NCBI RefSeq assembly: GCF_030272615.1
Contig: NC_081411.1
Coordinates: 217,326,154 to 217,390,153, forward strand
Reading direction: 5' to 3'
DNA: 64,000 nt
DNA from: Cryptomeria japonica
Lineage: Eukaryota > Streptophyta > Pinopsida > Cupressales > Cupressaceae
The translations under genes were made by a program, and so were the position numbers. The notes below the pieces were generated by a model. That model was not told the origin of the DNA and made no database searches. It saw only the letters and a list, made by a program, of their open reading frames with translations. Position 1 is the first letter of the stretch. Every line of letters starts with the position of its first letter. Below, in pieces: positions 11,327 through 22,185 of this stretch.

Positions 11327-11370
11327 TTTGGTCCTCTCTGTAGAAAGCTTAACCACTTGAGGAAGACCCT

Positions 11371-12506
11371 ATGGTGACTAACAGTTCAAGTTCATCCAGT
11401 TCTTCTAGACCTATCTTTAAAAAGGATATTTTGAGGCTTGATGGAACAAATTACATAGTATGGAAGGTTCTGATGGAGACTCATTTGAGATGTCTTGGCA
11501 AGGAGATTTGGGAGATCACACAGAATGGTTTCACACCTTATAATCCAAGATCTAGAAATCTACCTCTAGCAAACCTAGACAAAGAGCTTGAGAATGATTG
11601 TAGAGAAAGAGAAGCCCTCTTGTGTGCACTTTCTGATCAATAAATAATGGGTTAACCAATAAATCATCTGGAAAGGCTATATGGGATAAGTTAGAGACTC
11701 TTAATGAAGGTGACCCTATAGTGAAGATTACTAAACATGATGGTTAGTGGGTGAGATATGAAATCTGAAGATGGAAGAAGATGAAAGGATTACCGCATTC
11801 ATGGAAAGGGTAAATGAGATTGTTATGAGAATTCAATTTTGTTGTGGAACTCTAAGTGAAGACAAAATTGTTTCTAAAGTCCAAAGAGCCCTACAACCGG
11901 CTTAAAAAATGAAGGCTACTACTATTAATGAGATGAGAACAATGGCTAATAAATTTGTCAACAAAGATACTTTGGTTGGGAAACTATCTACTTTTGAGCT
12001 TGAAGAATTTGCACCTTCTGGAGTTGTGAAGTCTGAACCTGCTTTACATGTGTCTACATCTACAACTGGTAAGAAAGACTGAAAATCTTTGTATGCAGAG
12101 GAATTAGAAGATATGAAGAGAGAAGATGATGAGTCTGAGCAACTTGAAGTACTATTTTCTAGAATAGTACCTAAAGGACCGGTAGGAAGTAAGTATGAAG
12201 GAAAAGTACCTTTTAAATGTTTTGCATGTAATAAGACTGGTCATTTTCCATGTAGATGTCGTGAAAGGAATTCAAGATTTGAAGAAAGAGTTAGAAGATC
12301 AATTAAGCCTAACCCTATATATCAGAACAAGTATAAGTACAAGAAAAACAAAGATAAATCATGCTACATAGTAGATGAAGAGGGCATTACTATTTTTGAT
12401 GATGAACCAACAGAAGACTCTGCTAGTGGTTCCTGCAATGGGAAGGAATGGGTGTTCCTAGCTATCAAAGAAGATGATCCAACACTAGAAGAGAATGTAC
12501 CATAAG
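11371..12506 (+). pseudogene. copia-A gag with zinc knuckle
   Basis: Gag starts with a Ser-rich leader, L-D-G-T-N-Y-I-V-W-K and M-E-T-H-L-R-C-L-G-K-E-I-W-E-I, as in copia-1. Stops and shifts appear from 11641 to 12090. The last part is open from 12089 to 12505 and carries an intact CCHC knuckle, CFACNKTGHFPCRC, at about 12218-12259, followed by a basic stretch. Gag forms the virus-like particle in the cytoplasm and binds the RNA through the knuckle. Many breaks make it non-functional. Confidence 0.85.
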
Positions 12507-12945
12507 AGAAGAACTTGCTGCTAAAATTGAAGACAAGGATGAATGGGTAATTGATAGTGGTTGTTCACATAATATGACTGGAGATAAAGGAAAGTTTCTA
12601 TCTTTGTGAGAATTTGATGGTGGTCTAGTTAGATTTGGAGATGACAAAGCATGTATGATCAAAGGAAAGGGAACTATATCATTGGATGGTAAGAACAATA
12701 GTGATAATGTTTATTATGTTGAAGGTTTAAAGCATAATCTTTTGAGTGTAGGAAAATTGGTAGATAAGGGATTTCAATTACAATTCAAGGATGAAAAATG
12801 CAAAATCATTAACAGATCTAACTTGGAGATTACAACCAATACACAGAAAAAAGGTAATATATTTCATTTGAACTCTAGTGATAAGACATGTTTGATTACA
12901 TATATTGATGAGAGTTGGCTATGGATAAAAGGTTGTGTCATATGA
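12507..12945 (+). pseudogene. copia-A aspartic protease
   Basis: W-V-I-D-S-G-C-S-H-N-M-T-G at about 12543-12585 is the active-site motif of copia proteases, with the D-S-G triplet kept. A TGA follows at 12607. The frame then continues with G-K-G-T-I-S-L-D-G, V-Y-Y-V-E-G-L-K-H-N-L-L-S-V-G-K-L and the usual link to the integrase. In a live element it cuts the polyprotein. The motif is intact but the reading frame is not. Confidence 0.85.
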
Positions 12946-13916
12946 ATTTTGATTGCATTGTAAAGATCAGTTCAACTAAGGCAATTAGGGATATACTTAG
13001 GATTATGAAGCCATATAATCTAGTATGTAAAGAATGCTAAATGGGTAAATAGGTGGAGACCTTTTTTAGGAGTATACAAGATATATTAAATGATGTTCTT
13101 GATCTTATTCATATTGATTTGTGTGGCCCTGCTAGACTTAAAAGTTTTCAAAGTGATAGATATTTCATGCTAATCATTTATGATTATTCTAGAATGATGT
13201 GGGTTACTTTTCTAAAGGAGAAATCTGAAGCATTTGAAAAGTTTAAAATCTTTAAGGATAAAGTGGAAACTGAGATGAGATTAAATATTAAATGTTTGAG
13301 GTCAGATTATGGTGGGGAATTCACATCCAGTGATCCTAACAATTTTTGTGAGAAGCATGGTATAAAAAGAAACTTTTCTACTCCCCGGATACCTCAGTGG
13401 AACAGAGATGTGAAAAGGAAGAACATAACCATCTTGGATGTTGTTAGAACAATGATGATGGAAGCTAGTCTACCTCATATATACTAGAGAGAAGCAATGA
13501 GCACAATGGTTTATACATTCAATAGAGTACATATCAAAGGAGAAAACGGTAAGACACCTTATGAATTATGTTTTGGCAATACACCTATAGTTAAGTATTT
13601 CAAATTTTTTTGTAGTAAATGTTATATCAAGAGAGATGATATCATTGGGAAATTTGATCCTAGATGTGATGAAGGTATATTTCATGGTTATTCTAATGAA
13701 AGAAAATCATATAGATGTTATAACAAGATATTACAGAGAATTGTGGAGAGTGCTAATGTCAAAGTAGATGAGTTGAACAAAAGTCAAATCAGAGTTTATG
13801 AGAAGGAACCGACAGTGGAAATGATTATATTTGAACCACTAGCACCTTCACCAAAACAAAGTGTTGAACCAGTTACTCGAGGAATATCAGATAATTCTAT
13901 AGTAACTAAAGAATAG
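12946..13916 (+). pseudogene. copia-A integrase
   Basis: Begins with the pre-integrase zinc-binding part (M-N-F-D and later C-K-E-C). The core shows L-I-H-I-D-L-C-G-P with the first Asp, C-L-R-S-D-Y-G-G-E-F with the second, and then W-N-R-D-V-K-R-K-N where most relatives have a Glu before R-K-N; that third acidic residue is Lys here. The tail has T-P-Y-E-L and F-H-G-Y-S. Integrase joins the cDNA ends to host DNA. The lost Glu, together with stops at 13039, 13051 and 13485, means it cannot act. Confidence 0.85.
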
Positions 13917-14059
13917 GGAAGAGAAACAGAAAGTCAGAAGACTCCTAGGTATGTTAGATTGAATCATTTAGAAGATCAAATCGATTGGGATAAGAGAAAT
14001 GGATTGATGATAAGAAGAAGACTAGCAACTAATGAGGTATGTTTAATTTCACAAGTTGA

Positions 14060-15236
14060 ACTGGTATAAGTAATTGAGGCATGTAAAGATGAATATTGGT
14101 TGAAAGCTATGGAAGAAGAATTAGATCAGATTGAGAAAAATAATACATGGACCTTGGTTCCGGGACATAAAAATAAAAATGTTTTGGAACTAAATGGGTT
14201 TTTAGGAATAAATTGAATTAGGATGGTCAAGTTATAATGAATAAGGTTAGATCGGTTTGTAAAGGATATTCTCAGAAGGAAGGAATTGATTATGGAGAGA
14301 CTTTTGTACCTATAGCTAGGATTGAAGCTATAAGATTATTTCTTGCCTATGTTGCTTATAAAAACTACAAGGTTTATCAGATGGATGTTAAATGTGCATT
14401 TTTTAATGGGGATCTTGATGAAGAAGTTTATATTGAGCAACCTGATGGTTTTTCACTATTAGATGATACAAATATTGTTTGTAGGTTAAGGAAAGCTTTA
14501 TATGGATTGAAACAATTACCTAGAGCTTGGTATTGAAGGTTGGATAAATATCTTTTGAAGCTTGGTTTTACTAAGGGTAGTGCTGACAGAAATTTATATT
14601 ATAAAATCATTGATGATGATATATTGATTATTGAAGTATTTTTTGATGACATTATTTTTGGAGGTGAAGATAAGTTATGCATAGAATTTCCTACGAATAT
14701 GGAGGAAGAATTTGAGATTTTTGTGATTAGTGAGATGAAATATTTCTTAGGTTTGTAGATTACTCTGACTGACAAATTTATTTTCATCTGTCAAACTAAA
14801 TATGCTAAGGAATTGTTGAATAAATTTGGTATGGGAGATTCTAAACCGGTAAGTACTCCTATGGTTACAAGTGAGAAATTGACAAGAAAAGATGTTTTTG
14901 CACTGGTAAATCCTGTAAGATACAAATCTATGATTGGAGGTTTTCTTTATTTAACTCGGACTAGGCCTGACATTATGAATATTGTTTGTATTATTTCAAG
15001 ATTTCAGAATGATCCTCTAGAAAATCATGAGATTGTGATGAAAAGGATTTTTAGATACTTGCAAGGTACATCAGAATATGGCTTGTGGTACCCTAAGGAT
15101 GATAACTTTACTTTATGTGCATATAAAAATATTGATTGGGTTGGAGATGTTGATGACCAGAAAAGAACTTTCGGTGGAGCTTTCTTTCTTGGAAATAAGA
15201 TGGTTTCATGGATCAGCAAGAAATAATCATGTACTT
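14060..15236 (+). pseudogene. copia-A reverse transcriptase and RNase H start
   Basis: Polymerase motifs in order: M-E-E-E-L-D-Q-I near 14110; [16 protein letters not shown] at 14250; [12 protein letters not shown] near 14375, holding the first catalytic Asp; [10 protein letters not shown]; and F-F-D-D-I-I-F-G near 14640, where the catalytic Asp pair is kept but the usual Tyr before it is Phe. RNase H begins after R-P-D-I and R-Y-L-Q-G-T, and reads to S-W-I-S-K-K and S-C-T-S-L at 15236. There the E1 insertion cuts the gene; it resumes at 20115. Stops at 14534 and 14756 and a shift near 14190 show decay. Confidence 0.9.
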
Positions 15237-15241
15237 CTTTA
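15237..15241 (+). repeat. Target-site duplication, left side of E1
   Basis: CTTTA here and again at 20115-20119 flank E1. Five bases is the normal copia duplication. Both copies lie in copia-A's RNase H, and one copy plus the sequence after 20119 reads on in the right frame. Confidence 0.85.
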
Positions 15242-15518
15242 TCTTAGGGTTTCAAGTAGGTCTGAAGCAAATATGAACTAACAATTATATGCAGATTTAA
15301 ATACAAAAGATAAAGGAATAAACAGGGACACAGATAACACAGATATTTAATGTGGTTCACCCAGAATGGGTTACGTCAACCATACACAGTCGTCCAATCT
15401 TTCTTATTATCTAACGAAAATAGTACATGAACCTTCGCATGCCTTAAGCATCCCAGCCACTTATAACATGCATTTTTAGGGCAATAGTACTTTGCTGATC
15501 AGTCGCCACATTTCAACA
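15242..15518 (-). repeat. E1 3' LTR, shortened
   Basis: 277 bases against 476 in the partner LTR at 19639-20114. The first bases on the plus strand are TCTTAGGG where the partner has TGTTAGGG. About 200 bases are missing between AGGGCAA and TAGTACTTTGCT, which includes the GC-rich hairpin part seen in the other LTR. Confidence 0.9.
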
Positions 15519-15535
15519 ATCTCCCACTTGGAGAC
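15519..15535 (-). other. Polypurine tract of E1
   Basis: Read on the minus strand, CCAAGTGGGAGAT lies directly before the LTR start TGTTGAAATG. A similar tract sits at the same place in E2 (50702-50718). Confidence 0.75.
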
Positions 15536-15619
15536 TGATCAGGCTCCACATCGAACAATCTTCCACTTGGAGACTGAAACTACATGACACCACTGTACAT
15601 GCAACATCCACTAGATAAA

Positions 15620-17060
15620 ACACTAGGACATGACTTGTATACATTCCACAATTATCAATCAAGAAAACCAACAAAAACTGATGAAGAAATTAGTTTCTCC
15701 TGTGGAACTGCCTTCGTGAACATATCGGTAGGATTCTCACTTGTGTGAATCTTCTCAAGCTGTAACTGACCCTCCTCCAAAATAGTCTGGATGAAGTGGT
15801 ACCTAAGCTAAATGTGTTTTGTCCTTGAATGAAAAGCACAGTTCTTCGCAAGATGAATGGCACTCTGGCTATTAGTATACAATTGTTGATCCTCCTGTAT
15901 CTGACCTAATTCCTCTAGAAACCATTGTAACCAAATCATCTCCTTGTTGGCTTCTGTAGCAGCAAGATACTCAGCTTCAGTGGTTGAAAGTGCAACAACC
16001 TTTTGCAGCCTAGAAATCCAACTGACTATAGTTCCCCTATAGTAAAAATATACCCTGTAGTGGTCCTCTGTGAATCAATATTGCTTGCTAGATCAAAGTC
16101 AACAAATGCACTCAGAGAAACATTAGATCCTTTGAAACATAATGCCTTTGTAGTGGTTCCTTTCAAATACCGAAGGATCCATTTCACAGCATTCCAATGT
16201 TCCATACCCGGATTACTCATAAACCTGCTCACAACTCCCACTGCATGTGCAATATCTGGCCTTGTGCATACCATTGCATACATCAGACTACCAACAGCTG
16301 ATGAATATAGGATGTTAGACATTTTCTTTACCTCTTCCTGTTCCTTTGGGCACATCTCCTTAGTCAATTTGAAATGACTAGCCAAAGGTGTACTAACTGC
16401 TTTTGCATCCTGCATGTTAAATCTTTTCAACACCTTCTTTATATACTCACTTTGGGACAAATTCAAGGTTCTATTTTTCTGTCCCGTGTAATCCTCATAC
16501 CCAAAATTTGCTTAGCTGCACCCAAATCCTTCATAGCAAATGACCTGGCTAATTTATGTTTAAGATCATTTATGTGTTCCATGTTAGACCCAACAACAAG
16601 CATGTCATCAACATAAAGCAACAGGATAATATAACTGCCATTATCTAATCTCTTAAAATATACACAATGATTGAAATGACATCTATGATAACCATGTTCA
16701 GCCATGAAGCTATCAAATTTTAAATACCATTGTCAGGGTGCTTGCTTTAGGCCATACAAACTTTTCTTCAACCTGCACACCAAATTCTCTTTACCTTTGA
16801 CCTCATATCCCTGTGGTTGCAACATGTAAATTTCCTCCTCCAAATCTCCATGGAGAAAAGTTGTTTTCACATCTAATTGTTCAAGATGTAAATCATCTAC
16901 AACCACAAGACTAAGTACAGTTCTAATTGAAGTCATTTTTACAACTGGAGAAAATATTTCATCATAATCTATACCCTTTTTCTATGCAAAACCTTTTACC
17001 ACAAGTCTAGCCTTATATCTTTTCTAACCTCCTTCCTCCTCCTCCAGTCGATAAACCCAT
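15620..17060 (-). pseudogene. E1 reverse transcriptase and RNase H
   Basis: On the minus strand: [20 protein letters not shown] near 16880 with the first catalytic Asp, [12 protein letters not shown], then L-L-L-Y-V-D-D-M-L-V-V-G-S near 16605 with the YVDD box whole, then L-G-M-R-I and the connection R-F-N-M-Q-D-A-K. RNase H follows (R-P-D-I-A-H-A-V, L-R-Y-L-K-G-T, F-V-D-F-D-L-A). It frays after about 16026, with stops and a shift down to 15620. Stops at 16730 and upstream separate the polymerase pieces. The polymerase core motifs themselves look unharmed. Confidence 0.9.
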
Positions 17061-17508
17061 TTGTTAGGCAAGGCTCTTTTTTCTATAGGTAAAGGGACTA
17101 AGTCCCAAGTCTTATTTTTCATCAAGGAGTCCATCTCCTCTTTCATGCCTAGCTCCCATTATTGTTTGGCATCCACCTGCATTGCTTCTTCATATTCTTC
17201 TGGTTCACTAGAATTAGTTAATAATATAGAATACAAAGAAGGAGAAAATCTTTTAGGGGGTCTACTTGACATCATAGAACATCTAACACTTCTAGGAGTT
17301 TGTGGGACATTCTATTATTCCTGACCATTAGGTACTTGTGGCATTTCATTTTCAGGAATCTCATCCAACACCACATATTCTTGCTTGTCCTGTTCATGCT
17401 TCTTTTCCTGCATCTGTTCTTTATACATAACCTTCTCATTGAATATAACATCTCTACTTCTAGTTATTTTCTTATTATCAAAATCCCATAACCAATAGCC
17501 ATATTCAT
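17061..17508 (-). pseudogene. E1 linker between integrase and polymerase
   Basis: A decayed continuation of the polyprotein. Plus-strand frames here are shadows. On the minus strand pieces such as E-E-Y-E-E-A-M-Q-V-D, W-E-L-G-M-K-E-E-M-D-S-L and L-V-P-L-P can be followed, which are the usual copia start of the polymerase region (the W-x-x-A-M-x-x-E-M-x-S-L stretch). Several stops break it. Confidence 0.6.
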
Positions 17509-18720
17509 CTATCCCATATCCAACGAAGGTACATTTCTAAGATTTAGCATCAAGCTTGGTTTTGTTTTCTTTATCAACATGGACAAAGCTTCACAACCAA
17601 AGGCTTTCAGAAAAGAATAATTTACCTTTTCACCAATCCATGCCTCCTCTAGAATACCACCATCCAAAGTGGTTGAAGGTCCTCTATTTATCAAATAGAT
17701 AGTAGTATGTACAACATCTGCTCAAAAATGTAAGGGCAATCCAGCATACAATCTCATGCTCCACGCACGTTCCATGATAGTCCTATTCATTCTCTCTGAC
17801 ACACCATTTTCTTGTGGAGTTCCTGGAACTATCTTCTGCTTTCTAATCCCATTTAAGGAGCAGTAATCTTCAAATTCCTTGCTACAATACTCACCTCCAT
17901 TATCTGATCTAAAACACTTCAACCTTTTTCCTGTCTCATTCTCAACCAAAGCTTTCAATTTCTTAAAAGTTTCAAAAACATCTGATTTTTGTTTTAGGAA
18001 ATATACCCATGTTTTTCTGGTTGAGTCATCAATAAAAATAACATAATAACAAGAGCCACCAAGAGATGATACCTGAGTCGATCCCCATACATCTGAATGC
18101 ACAAGCTCTAACTTCTCACTCTTCTTCTCTTTCCCAACCTTGAGAAATCTGACTCCTTTTTGTTTGCCATAAACATAGTTTTCACAGAACTCTAAATCAA
18201 TCTTCTTTAGTCCTGGAAATAGATTTTTGGAGTGAAGGATTTTCATCCCTTTCTCACTCATGTGCTGAAGCCTATGGTGCCACATTATCGAATCTATTCT
18301 TGCAACATCTATTGTTGTTGTCCCTGCAGTAACTTTATCTATAGCAGCTAAGGTAGATTAAGTGTTACCAGTACATAGATATAATGTGCCTACCTTTGCA
18401 CCTTTAGCTACTACTAATGATCCTTTACTGACCTTCCAGATATTGTCTGAGAAGGTAACTATGCAACCTTCACTACCTAGTTGCCCGACAAAAATTAAAT
18501 TTCTTCTTAAATTAGGAACATGTCTTACCTCCTGCAGAAACTCGTCATTTCCATTCTGCAACTTGATCTTTATCTTTCCTTTTCCAACAATTTGACAGGG
18601 CTCATCATCACCCAAATATACCTGTCCAAAATCACCTTGAACATAATCTAGAAAATATTTTCTATGGGGTGTAGCATGAAATGAAGCCCAAGAATCTATT
18701 ACCTAGGAATCATTAACATT
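17509..18720 (-). pseudogene. E1 protease end and integrase
   Basis: Near 18690 the protease site reads V-I-D-S-W-A-S-F-H-A-T-P; the family norm is D-S-G, so a Gly is Trp here. A frame at 18358-18615 carries the rest of the protease. The integrase opens at about 18285 with W-H-H-R-L-Q-H-M-S-E-K-G-M and keeps a D-D-E set: V-H-S-D-V-W-G near 18100, C-F-R-S-D-N-G-G-E-Y near 17905 and Q-E-N-G-V-S-E-R-M-N near 17805. Stops at 18357, about 17720 and the altered protease make it inactive, although the three integrase acidic residues are present. Confidence 0.88.
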
Positions 18721-19580
18721 ATCCAAACATAAGATTAAAGCATCTTGTAAAGTATTACTTGCAATATTAGCTTCCTTACTATCATTTTCATTTTTGTCTC
18801 CTTCTTTGTTTTTCCGAGACCAACGGTCTTTTTTTAGATGACCAGACTTTCCGCAGTACCAGCAATCTTTCTTTCCTCTAGATTGAGAGTGTCCTTTCTT
18901 TGACTTCCCTCGTGACTTCTCATTCCAAGGGCCTTTTCCTATTTCCTTTGATCTTCCTCTATTCTCCACATTCAAAACACTATTTGATGATGTTGGAGTC
19001 TCACCTATGCTTTTCCTTCGCATTTCCTCACTTAGGATAACACCAACAATATCATCAAATACCAAAGTATTTTTTCCAGAGACAGAGTTACTTATAGCCA
19101 TAACCAAGCTATTCCAACTTTCTGGCAAAGAACATAAAATCAAGAGAGCCCTAACCTCTTCTGCAAAAGTAATTTTTACCGAAGACAATTGACTGGTAAT
19201 TGTATTAAATTCATTTAAGTGTTCCACTATAGATCCTCCCTCACTCATTTTTAAATTAAACAAATGCTTCATAATAAATACCTTATTCGAAGCCGAGGGT
19301 TTCTCATACAACTTACCCAATGTCACCATCAAATCTATAGTCATTTCTACTTCTATTATATTGAAAGCTACAGACGGTACAAGGCACAATCGAATGGATC
19401 CCAGTGCCTTTCTATCTAAAATGTCTCATTCTTCATCTGACATTGTGGTCACTTTCTTTGCCTTTCCTTCTAATGGCTGCCACAAATCCTTTTGATACAG
19501 GTAATCCTCCATCTGTATTTTCCATAACTGATAATTTTGGCCATTAAACTTTTTGACCTTGAATTTGGAATCCTCCATTG
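18703..19580 (-). pseudogene. E1 gag with zinc knuckle
   Basis: From about 19578 (M-E-D-S-K-F-K-V-K-K-F-N-G on the minus strand) through W-K-I-Q-M-E-D-Y-L. The longest open part, 18703-19389, reads [22 protein letters not shown] and L-P-E-S-W-N-S-L, standard UBN2 Gag phrases, and ends with a basic stretch and a knuckle [18 protein letters not shown] in which the last Cys is Arg. The first 60 codons are split off by a stop near 19390-19430. E2 keeps Cys at the same place in its knuckle. Confidence 0.88.
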
Positions 19581-19624
19581 CTCCCAGTCAAATCTGAAAG
19601 TCTTGCCAATTTATAGAAAACTTC

Positions 19625-19636
19625 ACTCTGATACCA
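19625..19636 (-). other. Primer-binding site of E1
   Basis: Minus strand TGGTATCAGAGT, two bases from the LTR end, one base short of the initiator tRNA-Met match. Confidence 0.88.
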
Positions 19637-19638
19637 AT

Positions 19639-20114
19639 TGTTAGGGTTTCAAGCAGATCCGAAGCAAATATGAACTAACAATTATATGCAGATTTAAATG
19701 CAAAAGATAAAGGAATAAAATAGGACAAAGATAACACAGAGATTTAATGTGGTTCACCCAGAATGGGTTACGTCCACCATACACAACCGTCCAATCTTTC
19801 TTATTATCTAGCAAAAATAGTACATCAACCTTCACATGCCTTAAGCATCCCGACCGCTTATAACATGCATTTTTAGGGCAACAAACAAAGTTGGCCTTTT
19901 AAAGGTTTTATTACAATGTCGGTTTTCATCAACAAAAAAATGGCAAAAAAAATTTTCTTGGGGGCTATCGCCCCCGAACCCCCATAGCGGGCTTCACCCG
20001 CTTTGGGGGCTGCCACCCCCAAACCCCCGCCCGGGGCCTGGCCCAGCTCCAGACCCCAGTAAGAATATGTGTTGAGTGTATAGTACTTTGCTAATAAGTT
20101 GCCACATTTCAACA
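19639..20114 (-). repeat. E1 5' LTR with three GC-rich hairpins
   Basis: 476 bases; plus-strand ends TGTTAGGG and TTTCAACA. It matches the E2 LTRs and the shorter E1 partner. From 19960 to 20023 lie three back-to-back inverted repeats in otherwise AT-rich DNA: GGGGGC-tatc-GCCCCC (19960-19975), AGCGGG-cttca-CCCGCT (19986-20002) and TTTGGGGG-ctgcca-CCCCCAAA (20002-20023). Confidence 0.9.
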
Positions 20115-20470
20115 CTTTATCTATTGCAAAAGCTAGGTATGTTGTTGCTGCTACTAACTGTACACAAGTTTTATGGATGAAACAAATGTTGAAGGATATA
20201 AAGGTGGATTGTGATGCACTGATAGTTATTTAATGTGATAACTTTGCTACTATTGATATATCAAAGAATCCAGTATTTCATTCTCAAATAAACCACATAT
20301 CTATCAAGAATAAATTTTTGAAGGAAAGGGTAGAAGCAAATGAAGTTAGACTGGTTTATGTGAACAATAAAGAACAGATTGTAGATATTTTCACTAAACC
20401 TTTTCCCAAGGAATTATTTGAGTACTTGAGAGACAAATTGGGAGTTTCTGCCCCTCCGATAGAGACTTGA
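20115..20470 (+). pseudogene. copia-A RNase H, 3' part after the E1 insertion
   Basis: Directly after the CTTTA duplication the copia-A frame goes on: A-T-N-C-T-Q-V-L-W-M-K-Q, H-I-S-I-K-N-K-F-L-K-E, V-N-N-K-E-Q-I-V-D-I-F-T-K and L-R-D-K-L-G-V-S, ending at a TGA at 20468. These are the last RNase H motifs of copia polyproteins. One in-frame TAA lies near 20234. This end matches copia-C at 22508-22860 residue by residue over most of its length. Confidence 0.88.
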
Positions 20471-20838
20471 TTGATGTAGTTTGGAATCAGTCTGACATGC
20501 ATTATCAGAGATACCATTCATTCTAGCACTGATGTGGGATGCTACTACTCAAGGGGAGTAGTTAGCTTTGTTATTTAGTGGTTTATGTTCTTGCTTTGAT
20601 ATTTTTGTCAAATTTCTGGCATTGATGTCAAAGGGGGAGAGATATTGATGTAAAAAAGACAAAGAAAGAAAAAGAAAAAGTAAAAAGGGGAGAGATATGA
20701 ATAAGAAAAGTACAAGTAGAGATATTGACATTCAGAAGCTGTATGTGGGAGATTGTTGGCTCTCTTCCATTGGGGGAGACTTGTTTGGTGTTTCTTGTTA
20801 CTTAGAAGTTTTTCACATCTAGTGTTGCCATCAATGCC
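20471..20838 (+). other. copia-A 3' untranslated part with repeated purine tracts
   Basis: No gene. Besides the true polypurine tract at 20839-20850 there are further GGGGGAGA-like runs at about 20630 (CAAAGGGGGAGAGAT) and 20770 (GGGGGAGACTT). Copia-C has matching runs on its strand near 22265, 22340 and 22420. Confidence 0.6.
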
Positions 20839-20850
20839 AAAGGGGGAGAT
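20839..20850 (+). other. Polypurine tract of copia-A
   Basis: AAAGGGGGAGAT immediately before TGTTGGCC, the start of the 3' LTR. Confidence 0.88.
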
Positions 20851-20910
20851 TGTTGGCCATTTGGTGGAATTGATTGTGTTGCATTGATTTTTTTTCATTG
20901 ATGCAGACAC
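20851..20910 (+). repeat. copia-A 3' LTR, first 60 bases only
   Basis: Begins TGTTGGCCATTTGGTGG and follows the 5' LTR (10144 on) to the CATTGATG phrase. At 20911 the reverse LTR of copia-C takes over. Confidence 0.85.
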
Positions 20911-22168
20911 TATTAGGATAACCAGTGAACAACTGAGAGGGGGGGTGAATCAGTTGTTAACAAATTATATCATTTAATCCATTTAACAACCTTAAACCAC
21001 ATTAAGTACCGGTAAGGTAGAAACATATACTGGTAAGAAATGAAACTTAACAATAAAATAGATAATCAACACATTGCAACCATACCACATAACACCATGA
21101 TTTGTACATGGAAAAAATGGAAAGGGAAAAACCACGGTGGGAAGCCTACCCACAGTCAGATGATACTTCTATAGAAAGTATGTGATACAATGAGCGGCCT
21201 ACACATGTAGGAATGAACACTTCCTAGAGCTTACTGCTCATTACAAAAGAGTCTCACTGACTACAAAGAGGTAATAACCATCTCAAGATAAATGGACAAC
21301 AATCCAATAGAGTGAACTGCTAGAGATAGCATCTACCATGTGTGATTATAGTCCCGATTAAGCTCAATACCAGAGGCCTTTGACCTCTTCCTTAATCCCA
21401 ATTCGATCATCTATGATCGACCAAATCTCTTTTGCATATGAAATTGTATTCCAAGACCATGACACATAATCCCCATTCCATACTATGATCTACAATGAGA
21501 TCTTACATCATTTTATACCAACCCTAAGGCCTAAACTAATTAGGTCGGACACCTAAAATATATTACAATAATATCATTACATAAATCTATATTACAATGA
21601 TATGCCATGTCAGCTTAAGACCAAAACAACAATAACCAATCCATAGAACATCCCTAAACATATCGGCAACATGTAGAGAACACATTATCATGATACCGGT
21701 CCATAACCTAGATAGGCACTAGACCTATTCTGGGTCCACCATGCCAAAGCAATGTCTTCAAGCAGTTGAAGCACAATCAAAGAAAATCTTTGGTATCTTG
21801 AAATCCATCTAGAAGCCACACCAACACCACTTATGCATCCTGTCAAGATTTCTCAGTGGAAGCTCTGTTGATTAAACCTTAAACCTATGCCAGTATGGAT
21901 TTACAAGAGTGTATGATAGCATCCAATTACCAAGTCAATACCAACTGACCAAAACATGCTCTAGGAACATCTAACACATAAAATGAAACATACTCCATTG
22001 ATCCAAACATGCCAAAAGTGTCCAACAAATAGTCTCTTTTGCCAATAACACTAGATCTTCTACTGGTAACCAAAACCTGTCAGTCAGTAACCAACCATAA
22101 TAGCTAGTGTTGAAATCAATGACAAAAAATCAATTCAACACATAATCAATTCATCCATAATGCCAACA
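20911..22168 (-). repeat. copia-C 3' LTR
   Basis: 1258 bases. Minus strand starts TGTTGGCATTATGG next to the polypurine tract and ends TCCTAATA. It carries the palindromic block (plus strand GTGGGAAGCCTACCCAC at 21137-21153) and the GATCATAG and GGCCTCTGGTATTG phrases shared with the LTRs at 1430 and 10144. GACAC at 20906-20910 could be its target-site duplication, but the other side is lost. Confidence 0.85.
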
Positions 22169-22185
22169 ATCTCCCCCTTTGGCAT
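22169..22185 (-). other. Polypurine tract of copia-C
   Basis: Minus strand GCCAAAGGGGGAGAT abuts the LTR start, as in copia-A. Confidence 0.85.

Larger units (their letters stand above)
15242..20114 (-). mobile_element. E1: Ty1/copia element nested in copia-A
   Basis: A 4.87-kb copia element on the minus strand with two LTRs, primer-binding site, polypurine tract and gag-protease-integrase-polymerase-RNase H in order. It is a different family from copia-A (short LTRs starting TGTTGAAATGTGG, ending CCCTAACA). E2 at 50250-55243 is a close relative. It carries fewer breaks than its host, in keeping with its later arrival. Confidence 0.92.
10144..20910 (+). mobile_element. copia-A: Ty1/copia element split by nested elements
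   Basis: A complete but dead copia element in domain order gag, protease, integrase, reverse transcriptase, RNase H. Its 5' LTR is 10144-11312. Its 3' LTR survives only as the first 60 bases (20851-20910) because copia-C begins there. E1 (15242-20114) is inserted into its RNase H; removing E1 and one copy of CTTTA restores the interrupted frame across 15236/20120. It lies inside LINE-A. Copia-1 and copia-C belong to the same family. Confidence 0.88.

Noticed and set aside
16003-19192. Plus-strand frames inside E1
   Set aside because: They are shadows of minus-strand copia coding sequence. The same holds for plus-strand frames in E2.
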